Source: Terriglobia bacterium
Lineage (GTDB): Bacteria; Acidobacteriota; Terriglobia; JAIQFV01
Direction: 5' to 3'
Assembly: GCA_028716525.1 (NCBI GenBank)
Contig: JAQUPQ010000006.1
Span: 62,001 to 126,000 of the forward strand
Length of the DNA: 64,000 nucleotides
The position numbers were made by a program, and so were the translations under genes. The notes below the pieces were generated by a model. It ran no database searches and was not told the DNA's origin. It saw only the letters and a program-made list of their open reading frames with translations. The first letter of the stretch is position 1; every line of letters starts with the position of its first letter. Shown here one piece after another: positions 27,548 through 35,950 of the stretch.

Positions 27548-28597
27548 ATGAGTCCGAAAGTTTCAAGGAGAAATTTTTTGAAGAAATCTACAGCCGCCGG
27601 CATGGGTGCGGCCTTGATCAGTCACATGGCTGTTGAGAATGTGATGGCGCAAACCCCTGCTCCGCCAGGTTCATTGCCGGTGGTCATCTCAAGTGTCAAT
27701 GGATTGGAAGCCGTCAAAAAGGCCTTTGAAATGATCAAGGGCGGCAGTGATCCTCTGGACGCAGTGATTGCCGGCGTCAACATTGTGGAGGACGATCCCA
27801 ACGACATGACGGTGGGCTACGGAGGTCTTCCCAACGAAGATGGCGAGGTGGAGCTGGACGCCAGCTGCATGCACGGACCGACCTGCCGCGCCGGCTCGGT
27901 GGGCGCCCTCAAATTCATTAAGAACCCTTCCACGGTGGCCAAGTTGATCATGGATCGATCCAACCGTATCATGCTGGTAGGCGAAGGCGCCTTGAAGTTT
28001 GCCCTGGCCCACGGCTTCAAGAAAGAAAACCTTCTGACGGATAAATCGCGGGAACTTTGGCTCAAGTGGAAAGACAATCTCTCGACCCACGACGATTGGG
28101 AGCCGCCGCATGATAAGGAGGGGAATCCCATCACGCACGGCACCATCAACTGCAACGCCGTCGATGCCCGCGGAAACATCGCCGGGGTCAATTCCACCAG
28201 CGGAATGGCCTTCAAAGTGGCCGGACGCGTGGGTGACTCCCCCATCATTGGCGCCGGGCTCTACGTCGATAATGAGGTCGGCGCAGCGGGCTCAACCGGG
28301 CATGGCGAAGCCAATATCAAAGTCGTGGGGGCGCACACCGTTGTGGAATTCATGCGTGACGGCGCCTCACCCGAGGAAGCTTGCGTTCGAACCTTGAAAC
28401 GCATCGTGGAGATGCAGAAGAAAGCTCCCAAATGGTGGGGGGAATTGCAGAACGTCGCCTACTACGCCATCAACAAGAGGGGGCAGTTTGGTGCTGCCGC
28501 TATTTACGGCGAAACACGCTATGCCATCGCCACCCGCGAAGGCGTGCGCCGCCTGGAATGCGCGTATTTGTTTAAGAAACCGGCCGGCGCCAACTAG
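27548..28597 (+). CDS. N4-(beta-N-acetylglucosaminyl)-L-asparaginase (glycosylasparaginase), Tat-exported
   Basis: Ntn-hydrolase that cleaves the GlcNAc-Asn bond of glycoprotein fragments. 349 residues. A twin-arginine signal SRRNFLKKS near residue 6 is followed by a hydrophobic stretch, so the folded precursor goes to the periplasm by Tat. Autoprocessing should occur before Thr199 (HGTINCNAVDARG), giving alpha and beta chains. The family motifs VGYGGLPNEDGEVELDASCMHG, NSTSGMAFKVAGRVGDSP, GAGLYVDN and STGHGEANI are intact. Divergent from the dehydrogenase and followed by purE after 142 non-coding bases. Could serve in scavenging glycopeptides. Confidence 0.95.
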   Translation: MSPKVSRRNFLKKSTAAGMGAALISHMAVENVMAQTPAPPGSLPVVISSVNGLEAVKKAFEMIKGGSDPLDAVIAGVNIVEDDPNDMTVGYGGLPNEDGEVELDASCMHGPTCRAGSVGALKFIKNPSTVAKLIMDRSNRIMLVGEGALKFALAHGFKKENLLTDKSRELWLKWKDNLSTHDDWEPPHDKEGNPITHGTINCNAVDARGNIAGVNSTSGMAFKVAGRVGDSPIIGAGLYVDNEVGAAGSTGHGEANIKVVGAHTVVEFMRDGASPEEACVRTLKRIVEMQKKAPKWWGELQNVAYYAINKRGQFGAAAIYGETRYAIATREGVRRLECAYLFKKPAGAN

Positions 28598-28739
28598 AAG
28601 AGTTCAGGCCCGGAGCGCTGGTCGGAGTTTAGTCCACCCAATATTTCGCAGTCTTATGTGAAGCGAGGTTGGGGTTGCTTGCAAGAAGAAGTCATCGAGC
28701 CCCGGCAGGGGCGACAAAACACCCCGGAGTAAGATCATT

Positions 28740-29243
28740 ATGAATCCCATCGTTGGAATCGTTATGGGCAGCGACAGCGACCTACCCGTCATGACGGAAT
28801 CCGCCAAGCGGCTCAAAGAATTTGACATCCCTTTTGAAATGGAAATCACCTCGGCGCATCGTTCCCCCGTCCGCACCTCCGAATATGCGCGACAAGCCCG
28901 CGAACGGGGTCTCAAGGCCATCATTGTTGGCGCCGGCGGCGCCTCCCATCTTGCCGGCATCATCGCGGCCGAAACGACCATCCCTGTGATCGGCGTGCCC
29001 ATTGATAACTCGCCTCTCAGCGGCATTGACTCTTTGCTCTCGACGGTTCAAATGCCCAGCGGCGTCCCGGTGGCCACCATGGCAGTGGGCAAGGCCGGGG
29101 CTGTAAACGCGGCCATCTTTGCGGCCGAAATCATTGGTACTTCCAACCCGGCAATGGCCGATAAGCTTGCCACCTTCAAGATCGAGCTGGAAAAATCTGT
29201 CGTCGAAAAATCTGAAAAAATAAAACGCGACTTCAAGGTTTAG
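28740..29243 (+). CDS. purE: N5-carboxyaminoimidazole ribonucleotide mutase
   Basis: Converts N5-CAIR to CAIR in purine synthesis; cytoplasmic homo-octamer. 167 residues with the class I signature GSDSDLPVM near the N-terminus, SAHRSP (phosphate/ribose site and catalytic His), GAGGASHLAGIIA, PVIGVPI and SLLSTVQMPSGVPVATM. Start ATG 28740. purK, which usually follows, is not adjacent; a methyltransferase gene follows 39 bases later and may be co-transcribed. Confidence 0.96.
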   Translation: MNPIVGIVMGSDSDLPVMTESAKRLKEFDIPFEMEITSAHRSPVRTSEYARQARERGLKAIIVGAGGASHLAGIIAAETTIPVIGVPIDNSPLSGIDSLLSTVQMPSGVPVATMAVGKAGAVNAAIFAAEIIGTSNPAMADKLATFKIELEKSVVEKSEKIKRDFKV

Positions 29244-29282
29244 ATAAGACGGCCGCCGCGCGTCCCGGAATTGATTCCAGAA

Positions 29283-29870
29283 ATGAACCTCATCCATCGA
29301 TGTCTGTGCCGGTCCTCCTCGTGGCGCAAGGTGCTTGACCGGTTCGTCGTGCCTTGGGCTTTTGCCGACGTGCAACTCGGGCAGGACGTTCTGGAGCTGG
29401 GTCCGGGCCACGGGCTCACCACGGAATTATTGCGCTCACGAATCCCGCGAATCACTGCCCTTGAAATTGATCCGGAGCTGACGGCGCACCTGGCCACACG
29501 ACTCCGTGGCACGAATGTCACCGTGGTTCAGGGGGACGCGAGTGCGATTCCGTTGGACGACGGCCGTTTTTCCGGCGCGGTTTCATTTCACATGCTCCAC
29601 CACGTTCATTCTGCGGATCTGCAAGACAAACTCTTTCAGGAAGTCCATCGGGTCTTGAGACCGGGGGGAACGTTTGTCGGGATCGATAGCCTGGGTTTGA
29701 AGAGTCTGTGGATGCGCCTGATTCACATGGGCGACACCCTGACGCCCATCGAGCCCGGCACGCTGCGTGATCGGTTGTCTGCCGTGGGATTCGAGGAGAT
29801 AACCGTCGACACCAACTCTTATGCGTTTCGCTTTCGTGCCCGCCGGCCGCCGACGTCCGGGAGCGCGTGA
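29283..29870 (+). CDS. Class I SAM-dependent methyltransferase
   Basis: 195 residues from ATG 29283 (an in-frame TTG at 29271 is possible). SAM-binding motif I is LELGPGHGLTTELL, motif II ALEIDPEL with the acidic ribose-binding residue, then QGDASAIPL and VSFHMLHHV, followed by the typical RVLRPGGTFVGID. The acceptor is unknown. It lies between purE and a cupin gene, all reading the same way with short gaps, so they may share a transcript. Confidence 0.88.
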   Translation: MNLIHRCLCRSSSWRKVLDRFVVPWAFADVQLGQDVLELGPGHGLTTELLRSRIPRITALEIDPELTAHLATRLRGTNVTVVQGDASAIPLDDGRFSGAVSFHMLHHVHSADLQDKLFQEVHRVLRPGGTFVGIDSLGLKSLWMRLIHMGDTLTPIEPGTLRDRLSAVGFEEITVDTNSYAFRFRARRPPTSGSA

Positions 29871-29916
29871 ACAGGGTGGGAGGAGCGGATGATCAGACCG
29901 GGAGTGGAGGGAGTTC

Positions 29917-30285
29917 ATGAACGAGCGACAATTGGACGTCGTTCTCCGGCGCTTTGAGTCACCGGATGAAACGCGCTTGATGGAGAAGGGGAAATTTGAG
30001 ATCGTTCACATCGGCGGTCTCACGATCGGACGCGCCACTTACGAGCCGGGATGGCGGTGGTCAAAACATGTAGGACCCGCCCTCGGGGCGATACGTTGTG
30101 AGGTCGCACATGTGGGGCTGGTTGTTTCCGGCATTGCCACGGCAGCGCTCGAGGATGGCCGTGTCTTCGAACTCCGGCCCGGTGAACTTTTCTACATTCC
30201 ACAGATTCCGCATGACAGTTGGGTTGTTGGCAATGAACCCTACGTTTCGCTGCATTTTCTGGGAGCGGAGCATTATGCAAAATGA
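29917..30285 (+). CDS. Small cupin-domain protein
   Basis: 122 residues forming one cupin barrel: YEPGWRWSKHVGPAL (cupin motif 1 region, His present), HVGLVVSGIATAAL, LRPGELFYIPQIPHDSWVVG (motif 2, with P-x-x-x-H). Single-domain cupins bind metals or small ligands and are often sensors or isomerases. No specific function can be given. GGAGGGAG precedes the start. Confidence 0.88.
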   Translation: MNERQLDVVLRRFESPDETRLMEKGKFEIVHIGGLTIGRATYEPGWRWSKHVGPALGAIRCEVAHVGLVVSGIATAALEDGRVFELRPGELFYIPQIPHDSWVVGNEPYVSLHFLGAEHYAK

Positions 30286-30316
30286 GATGTATTGCAGATG
30301 GCTTCGTTAAAATTAT

Positions 30317-30634
30317 ATGACCCCCGCAAACACCTATTTGCTTGTTATATTCGCGGTGAGTATTGGTATCGCGGGTCTTGTGTTCACCCTGCGTCGCAGC
30401 CGATCCCTGTTGAATCATTGGGCCGCGCAAAATGGTTTTGAGATTCTGCAGGCAAAAGTCCGTATGCTATTTGCCGGTCCGTTCACGTTCCGGCATTCTC
30501 GTGGCCAGATCGTCTATTTGGTTCGGGTGCGCGACCGGGCGGGAATGGAACGAAGCGGATGGGTTCGATGCGGTAGTTTCTGGCTGGGCGTTTTGAGTGA
30601 CGAAACCGAAGTCCGATGGGAAGAGGTCACGTGA
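30317..30634 (+). CDS. Small membrane-anchored protein of unknown function
   Basis: 105 residues. One N-terminal TM helix (about 7-25), a basic stop RRSRS, then a soluble part with NGFEILQAKVRMLFAGPF, RVRDRAGMERSGWVRCGSFWLG, which recalls short acidobacterial proteins of this pattern (membrane anchor plus a small beta domain). The ribosome site is weak. Follows the cupin gene by 31 bases. Confidence 0.65.
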   Translation: MTPANTYLLVIFAVSIGIAGLVFTLRRSRSLLNHWAAQNGFEILQAKVRMLFAGPFTFRHSRGQIVYLVRVRDRAGMERSGWVRCGSFWLGVLSDETEVRWEEVT

Positions 30635-30660
30635 ACTTGCGGCTTGGAGATCAGGAGACA

Positions 30661-30720
30661 CGGGACAGACACCTGAAGCTGAACAGTCCCGCACCGCATT
30701 GAACAGGCGTGTCAGTCCCC
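30661..30720. repeat. REP-like inverted repeat, GGGACAGACACC type (imperfect)
   Basis: GGGACAGACACC at 30662-30673 pairs imperfectly with GGCGTGTCAGTCCCC at 30706-30720. Related to the element at 31023-31083. The two bracket the 80-residue gene at 30753. Confidence 0.75.
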
Positions 30721-30752
30721 TCTTTTCCGTTCTCTGATGGAGTAAACCCTCA

Positions 30753-30995
30753 ATGCATCGCTTTTTGACTTCCACCGTTATCGCCTGCCTGACGCGGCAG
30801 GATATCGAACTCTTGATCGGCGATCTCAAGTCCCCTTCAAATTCCATCACTCTGGAACATGCCTGGGCCGGTTCCACCGACGGCAAACTCCTGTGCCTCT
30901 TTGCCGCCACTGACCGCGCGGCGCTCGAAGCGTTCTTAAAAGCAAAACGCGTTCACACGGAATGGAGTGTGTTGGTCGATATGGAATTCGATTGA
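30753..30995 (+). CDS. Small protein of unknown function, ferredoxin-like pattern
   Basis: 80 residues. Strand-helix-strand pattern with HRFLTSTVIACLTRQDIE, WAGSTDGKLLCLFAATDRAALEAFLKAKR, typical of small alpha-beta proteins of the dimeric ferredoxin-like fold (DUF-type). GATGGAGT precedes the ATG. It is isolated between two REP-like elements. Function unknown. Confidence 0.7.
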   Translation: MHRFLTSTVIACLTRQDIELLIGDLKSPSNSITLEHAWAGSTDGKLLCLFAATDRAALEAFLKAKRVHTEWSVLVDMEFD

Positions 30996-31022
30996 ACCGG
31001 CGAGCATCTCTCCTTAAAGAAA

Positions 31023-31083
31023 GGGGACAGACACCTAGTGGGTGACAACTCCGAGGCGCCCTGAAGGTGTGGTGTCTGTCCCC
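31023..31083. repeat. REP-like inverted repeat with perfect 13-bp arms
   Basis: GGGGACAGACACC at 31023-31035 and its exact complement GGTGTCTGTCCCC at 31071-31083. It lies just past the end of the long minus-strand cluster and can fold into a hairpin, which might also help 3' end formation. Confidence 0.88.
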
Positions 31084-31163
31084 AGTTTCCCAAGGCTACC
31101 CTCTCCTGCCGCTTCGCTGCCGTTTTGGTTCGGTCGGAACATCGCCTTCAAGTGCCGGCAGCT

Positions 31164-31754
31164 TTACCGGCTCTGCATCTGGCGGATGATGTCGCTTTGC
31201 GATTCTCCGAAGTGTCCGATGGTCGCAAAATCAAAATTGATCCCCGACAAGGTGGTAAACATCACCACCAACAAAATCACCAGAATGACTTTCTGCCGAG
31301 CCCCCTCGCTTTGAAGGGTGATCACCAGCAAGCCCAGCAACAGCATCAGGCGTCCCAGCCAGCTGATCACAAACTGAATGCGAGAACCTGCCGCATTGGC
31401 CTGAGCTTCGAGCAATTCGCGCTTCAGGGTATTGCTGTCGTATTTTTTCTCCAGCTCATCATTCTTTTGATTGGCGGCATCGGTCAGCGCCTGGAGCTTC
31501 TTGGTGCGTTCCTCCAGGGGCAGATTCGAGTCGGAGTTGATGCGATTCCGCTCCTCAGTTTGGTCGCGATTGAATTTTTCCATGTCGAGCTGAATCATCT
31601 GTCCGGCCTGATCGCTGCGAACCCGGGCACTATCGATGGCGGCTTCTCGAAAACGCGGAATGAGTGGAACCGCCAAAACCAGCAACAGACCGAGGACAAT
31701 CAATATCTGGGCGGGAGTACCGTCCAATCTGGAAAAGTAATTCTTACCGTCCAT
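31164..31754 (-). CDS. Three-TM membrane protein, paralogue A of the GTPAQILI family
   Basis: 196 residues from ATG 31754 (AAGGAGGAGTTT before it). MDGKNYFSRLDGTPAQ leads into TM1 (about 17-34). A charged helical segment (about 35-125, with DQAG at 48-51) should be periplasmic; TM2 (about 128-148) and TM3 (about 156-172) follow, then a conserved tail INFDFATIGHFGES. It aligns without any gap over its full 196 residues to the protein at 38561 and over 170 residues to the TonB-fused protein at 39215. No known family was recognised. Last gene of the cluster. Role unknown; by analogy with paired TolQ/ExbB-like TM proteins next to a TonB domain it could form an inner-membrane complex, but sequence similarity to ExbB is not visible. 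Confidence 0.88.
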   Translation of the reverse strand: MDGKNYFSRLDGTPAQILIVLGLLLVLAVPLIPRFREAAIDSARVRSDQAGQMIQLDMEKFNRDQTEERNRINSDSNLPLEERTKKLQALTDAANQKNDELEKKYDSNTLKRELLEAQANAAGSRIQFVISWLGRLMLLLGLLVITLQSEGARQKVILVILLVVMFTTLSGINFDFATIGHFGESQSDIIRQMQSR

Positions 31755-31836
31755 AAACTCCTCCTTGAAGGAATGTGATTTGAAATACATCTGTAACCGA
31801 GCGTGTGCTTGAGCCGTTGAAAAACTGTTGAAATGA

Positions 31837-32931
31837 TCAATTCGTCCGGGTCAACTGAAACGATCCAATGACTGACGTCAAATCGCTGATGAACGTGGCA
31901 TAGTACGTTCCGGTGGCCGACGTAGCCTCTGTTGAAAAGGGCGAGAAGCGGGCGTAGCAATACACTTCCTCATTGTAGTACGGCGCTCCGGATCCGTACC
32001 AGTTCGCCCTCAAAACCCCGTTGATCAACCGACCGACCAGAAAATAAGTGATCGGGGTGATGGTGGATCCATCGAATTCCGTAACGCGCAGATAGCCCCG
32101 CACAAAAAAACCATCCACCCACAAACTCATATCGCCCCGCGAGGTCACCGTACCGGAGATGGCGTCAAAGTGATAGGAGCGCGGGGAACCTTGTAATGGC
32201 AGGGAAGAAATTGTTCCGGCGTTGACCGTCAGAGCAGTACCCAAAAGCGGTTGGTCGGCTGAAATCTCAATTCGCCCGCGAGTGATGTGGACCGAAGGAA
32301 AAAGCTCTGTCAGAAAACGCGCCGTATGAGAAGCCGAACCCAGCGTAATGGGCGTTGTCCCGACCAGTGCATTCGCCTCATTAATGACCTTGACTGTGAT
32401 GTTGGAACTTACAGAAGGATCACCGTTGGCCAGGGCCAATGCGATGGTCGAAAAATCATCGAAGGGCAAAGCCGCCAGATAAAATTCAGAAGACGGCTGA
32501 ACGCCGACACTTTCGAGGAGGGTGGAACCTGAGCGCACATGGTAGGTCAGGTTTCCTTCGATGAAATTCGTATTGGCATCGCTGCCGGCATAGAAAAAGG
32601 CAAAACCCGCCTCGATGCTGGTCCCCGAAGTCACGCGATAGGTTTGAGTCGCCCCGGCCGGAATGGTGATATTCATAATTCCTCCGCTGACGGGGGTCCC
32701 ATTCACGGTGGGGTTCCAAACCTGACGATTACCCTGAAAGAAATATAGCCAGCCGGCATATGTTGCAGATCCCCGATTGGTCACATTCAAGACGGTATCA
32801 TAACCACCGCCGGCAGCCACTTGGGCGAACGCGAGATCTTTGTGGGTGAGAAACGTCTGTCCGAAGATTGAGCCTGTCAGAAACAGGAGCAAACACATCC
32901 CTGCAATAACACCAAAACTCCTGCACCTCAT
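31837..32931 (-). CDS. Secreted beta-rich protein of unknown function
   Basis: 364 residues. Signal peptide at about 1-24 (ending IFGQ) after AAAGGAGGTTCT and ATG. The rest is Gly/Thr/Ser-rich and predicted beta: an N-terminal part with YDTVLNVTNRGSATYAGWLYF typical of extracellular Ig-like repeats seen in Acidobacteriota, a middle part with SSNITVKVINEANALVGTT, and a C-terminal domain (about 255-364) with DGFFVRGYLRVTEFDG and YARFSPFSTEATSATG. No catalytic motif. Second-to-last gene of the cluster; presumably surface-exposed or periplasmic. Confidence 0.87.
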   Translation of the reverse strand: MRCRSFGVIAGMCLLLFLTGSIFGQTFLTHKDLAFAQVAAGGGYDTVLNVTNRGSATYAGWLYFFQGNRQVWNPTVNGTPVSGGIMNITIPAGATQTYRVTSGTSIEAGFAFFYAGSDANTNFIEGNLTYHVRSGSTLLESVGVQPSSEFYLAALPFDDFSTIALALANGDPSVSSNITVKVINEANALVGTTPITLGSASHTARFLTELFPSVHITRGRIEISADQPLLGTALTVNAGTISSLPLQGSPRSYHFDAISGTVTSRGDMSLWVDGFFVRGYLRVTEFDGSTITPITYFLVGRLINGVLRANWYGSGAPYYNEEVYCYARFSPFSTEATSATGTYYATFISDLTSVIGSFQLTRTN

Positions 32932-33028
32932 AGAACCTCCTTTAAGCCAAGTGGATCAACGCCTCACTTGGATGAGCGCTGGTTCCTCGGCTTTCTCTTG
33001 ACGAAAGAGGTCGCCAAATGCCGGTATC

Positions 33029-33256
33029 TCACCGGCCGACCAAATTTTCATAAGCGGGCGAAACACTCCCGCGACACCACAAACACGGTCCATTTATCGG
33101 TGTACCTTTGCATTGGGTGCACTCCACCTTGCCGCACTGGTTGCAGACCACACCACTATAAAGCGCCGGAAGAGTGCCCCCGATGACAAACGCCCCTTGG
33201 TTCATATCCAACCGCTCCAAGGCACGGTTGCAACACGCACAGGTCACAGCTTTCAT
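33029..33256 (-). CDS. Small zinc-ribbon protein
   Basis: 75 residues. Cysteine pairs CACC, CNQCGK, CTQC and CLWC mark one or two zinc-binding knuckles. CAAGGAGGAAATTC precedes the ATG. One of several small zinc-ribbon proteins spread through the cluster. Function unknown; zinc ribbons of this size usually mediate protein-protein contacts. Confidence 0.85.
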   Translation of the reverse strand: MKAVTCACCNRALERLDMNQGAFVIGGTLPALYSGVVCNQCGKVECTQCKGTPINGPCLWCRGSVSPAYENLVGR

Positions 33257-33303
33257 TCAGAATTTCCTCCTTGAGAAGGAGCCCACACGGGCGGCTTTCG
33301 AGC

Positions 33304-33750
33304 CTAAGCCTTTGCAAGCGAACCCTTCTCCGCCGCGCGATCAAGATTCTGCTTCTTGGCGGCTTCCAGCGCCGGGCGGCTGTTGGTGGCAGTCCCCACC
33401 AATTCTCCAAACGCATCGATGCGCCCCGCGTCCGGAAGCGGCTCGTTGACCACCGCCATGTCTTCTCCAAAAGGCGGCCAGGCGGCCACCTTTTGAAACC
33501 CATCATGGTGCTCCAGTGCGGTGCGAACCGACTCCACCGCCGAACGATCCATGGATTGAAGGGCGATACAAAAGACGTTTTCCTGACCGTTCAGTGTGCC
33601 CTTGGTGTCGCCCTCAAAGAGAAGTGTTGCCGGCAGATTCCGGGGATCAATCGCCTCCCAAAAAATCCTCCAGCAGGCAATGCCATAGGCCGCAGAATTC
33701 ACTTTCCCGATATCGAATCGAATTCCCAACGTGGGCATAAAAGCAAGCAT
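33304..33750 (-). CDS. Protein of unknown function
   Basis: 148 residues; AAAAGGAGGCATCCC before the ATG. No signal peptide. Mixed alpha-beta core with FDIGKVNSAAYGIACWRIFWEAI and LLFEGDTKGTLNGQENVFCIALQSMD. The C-terminal 30 residues are Ala/Lys-rich. It lies 19 bases after the 705-residue gene and is co-transcribed. A TPR/N-terminal partner domain and the protein at 47045 contain loosely similar phrases, but a shared family is not established. Confidence 0.8.
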   Translation of the reverse strand: MLAFMPTLGIRFDIGKVNSAAYGIACWRIFWEAIDPRNLPATLLFEGDTKGTLNGQENVFCIALQSMDRSAVESVRTALEHHDGFQKVAAWPPFGEDMAVVNEPLPDAGRIDAFGELVGTATNSRPALEAAKKQNLDRAAEKGSLAKA

Positions 33751-33769
33751 GGGATGCCTCCTTTTCCGT

Positions 33770-35887
33770 CTAGGCGCTCACCGTGGCCATTTCCTCCACC
33801 TTCTTCAGCACAGGGCTTTCTGAAATCAATGTGGTGATGATCGACTTCAGAGAAACTTCCGCCACTCCCATTTGCCAGGGTTGCAAGTGGGTGGAATTCT
33901 TCAGGGAAGTCGGCGGCTGGATGGCGTTCAACCCTTTGTCGACCGCATACAACTGGGCTGCCGAACCGATGAGGTCCTCATTCGCGGTGTAGAGGCGCAG
34001 GGCGGAAGTCAAAAGTTCATCGCATCGCTTCGCCGAGAACCTCCCCACCTTCTGGGCGCCCAACAAGCAATACAGGAAAGGAGCCACGTCGTTGAGCCGG
34101 AAGGTATAGATGGTCGTTCCCACTTGTTCTTGAACACTTTTATCGACGGCTTCCGATTTAACCCATTGCACAAAGGCGCTGGTCATGGCCTCCGGACGGG
34201 CGGCAAAAACGGTGTAACACCGCTCAAATATCGAGTTACGCAACAGGTCGAACCGCAGTTCCGAAGGGAACGGTTTGATGACCTTCCACATGGCTTTAAT
34301 CAACGATTTCACTTCCTCCGGATGGGCGTCGTCCCAAACGGCCAGTGCGGCGAGAAGGAAGGGATCCACCTGATCACAGCTGTATTCCCCGTAACCGTGC
34401 ATGCGGATGTAATCGGTGAATTGGTTATCGGCTTTTTCCGACTTGCTGTACAGGCTCAAGCGAACTCGCTCGTAGGCGGTGGCGGCTGTTCGTTTCTTCG
34501 AGTCCAACAGATTGACGACGTCCATCAAATCGTTACGGGCCCAGAACGCCGAGGGTAGCGAATCGGATCCCTTCACACTGCGTTCCCGCAAGAATTCCAT
34601 GCGCTTATCGGAGGCTCCCAGGAGCATAAATTGCCCGACCACATCTCCGGCCAGATCTTCGGCGCGGACGACCGATGCGGCGGTCTCGGGATTCAGAAAG
34701 ATCCAGGCCCGACGCACCCGGGGAAACAGCTCCGCCGAGCGAGGCGAATTCCGCGTCAGTTCGAGGGCCGCCTCACCCAGTCCGCGGCGCAGCAGGGTGA
34801 TCAGAAACCAGGCCTCGGTGGTGACTTTGTCCTTGCACAGGGGCTCCAGCTCCTTCCAGGCTTCGAATGCATCCGCCGCTTTAGAGCAGGACACGCCGTA
34901 CCACTGCGCCAGACAAAAATCCCGCAGGTGTGCCGGCGTCTTTTCTCTCAAAAATGTTTTGGCCTTTTCCTGGTGGGACGGCAGGTTGGCCCAAACATTG
35001 ATCAGTTCGCGCAGATAGGTGAACCGCTCGGCCCACTTCTCGTTGAATCGTTTGGTGGTGAAGGAGTCCACCAACAGGGCTTCCATCAACGCTTCCGCTT
35101 CATCCGGGGAGCGCTGCTGGGTTACTTGCACCAGGCGCAAATAACGCTGCAACGCTTTTTCCCGCTCCGTCTCCATCTTTCGTTCCGCATCCGCCACGGT
35201 TGACGTGGCATGGACTTGCGCGCGAATCATCCGGCTCAAATCCTCCGTCAAAGCTTTGCCCAAATTCAGCACCGGCTTTTCACGATCCAATATTTCACAC
35301 AGCAACGGTTTGATCCCGGCCCAGGACCCGGCATGACGCTGCACAAAATCCCATTCCTCGGGATTTAAGGGTGACCGGTCATTCAGCCGCTGGAGTAGAT
35401 TGTTTTGTGAATTCACTGGCACTTTGCCGATGTATTTCAGAGCTTCCGCCCGGTCCACTTCCGCCCAGGATGGAAGCAGGGCCGCCCAACTCGCCTTCTT
35501 GCCCCACGGCCATTTGCGCTGAACGATGCGCTGGCAACAATGGCGGAGCAGCGTTCGAGCTTCCTCCGGATTAGAGGATGCTTTTTGCGAGGCTGTTTCG
35601 ACGGAAGCCGCAACCGATTGCGCGAACTTCCCGCCCTGCTGTTTGGCGGAGGACTTCTTCAATCCCGCCAAGGCGTCAAAAGCCTGGCGCTGCTCGATAT
35701 TGAGTCTTCCGCTCATCTGCTGCAGCTTGGGAAAGTACTTCTCATACACGTCAGGCCGAAACACCTGAGTGATCTGGCAAATGCGCAACAGCAAAAATGC
35801 CCGTACATTTTCAAAAACCTTGGGATCGGCCAATACTGCATCGATTTGTGCAAGAATCGTCTCCGTTGTCAGGGGTGAGGAACCCAT
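33770..35887 (-). CDS. 705-residue alpha-helical solenoid-like protein
   Basis: Cytoplasmic by prediction (no signal peptide). Almost wholly helical, with repeated antiparallel helix pairs from about residue 40 to 680, as in HEAT/TPR-type solenoids, but with no repeat motif clear enough to name. Low-complexity Ala/Ser/Lys/Gln stretch at about 72-110. AAAGGAGGGTCT precedes the ATG. Largest protein of the cluster; a scaffold role is inferred from its shape. Flanking genes: the TPR protein at 35951 and the protein at 33304, close enough for a single transcript. Confidence 0.87.
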   Translation of the reverse strand: MGSSPLTTETILAQIDAVLADPKVFENVRAFLLLRICQITQVFRPDVYEKYFPKLQQMSGRLNIEQRQAFDALAGLKKSSAKQQGGKFAQSVAASVETASQKASSNPEEARTLLRHCCQRIVQRKWPWGKKASWAALLPSWAEVDRAEALKYIGKVPVNSQNNLLQRLNDRSPLNPEEWDFVQRHAGSWAGIKPLLCEILDREKPVLNLGKALTEDLSRMIRAQVHATSTVADAERKMETEREKALQRYLRLVQVTQQRSPDEAEALMEALLVDSFTTKRFNEKWAERFTYLRELINVWANLPSHQEKAKTFLREKTPAHLRDFCLAQWYGVSCSKAADAFEAWKELEPLCKDKVTTEAWFLITLLRRGLGEAALELTRNSPRSAELFPRVRRAWIFLNPETAASVVRAEDLAGDVVGQFMLLGASDKRMEFLRERSVKGSDSLPSAFWARNDLMDVVNLLDSKKRTAATAYERVRLSLYSKSEKADNQFTDYIRMHGYGEYSCDQVDPFLLAALAVWDDAHPEEVKSLIKAMWKVIKPFPSELRFDLLRNSIFERCYTVFAARPEAMTSAFVQWVKSEAVDKSVQEQVGTTIYTFRLNDVAPFLYCLLGAQKVGRFSAKRCDELLTSALRLYTANEDLIGSAAQLYAVDKGLNAIQPPTSLKNSTHLQPWQMGVAEVSLKSIITTLISESPVLKKVEEMATVSA

Positions 35888-35950
35888 AGACCCTCCTTTT
35901 TATTTACAAGTCGCTGCCACATGCCTGAACCTTCGTTTTATGTCTCGGGA

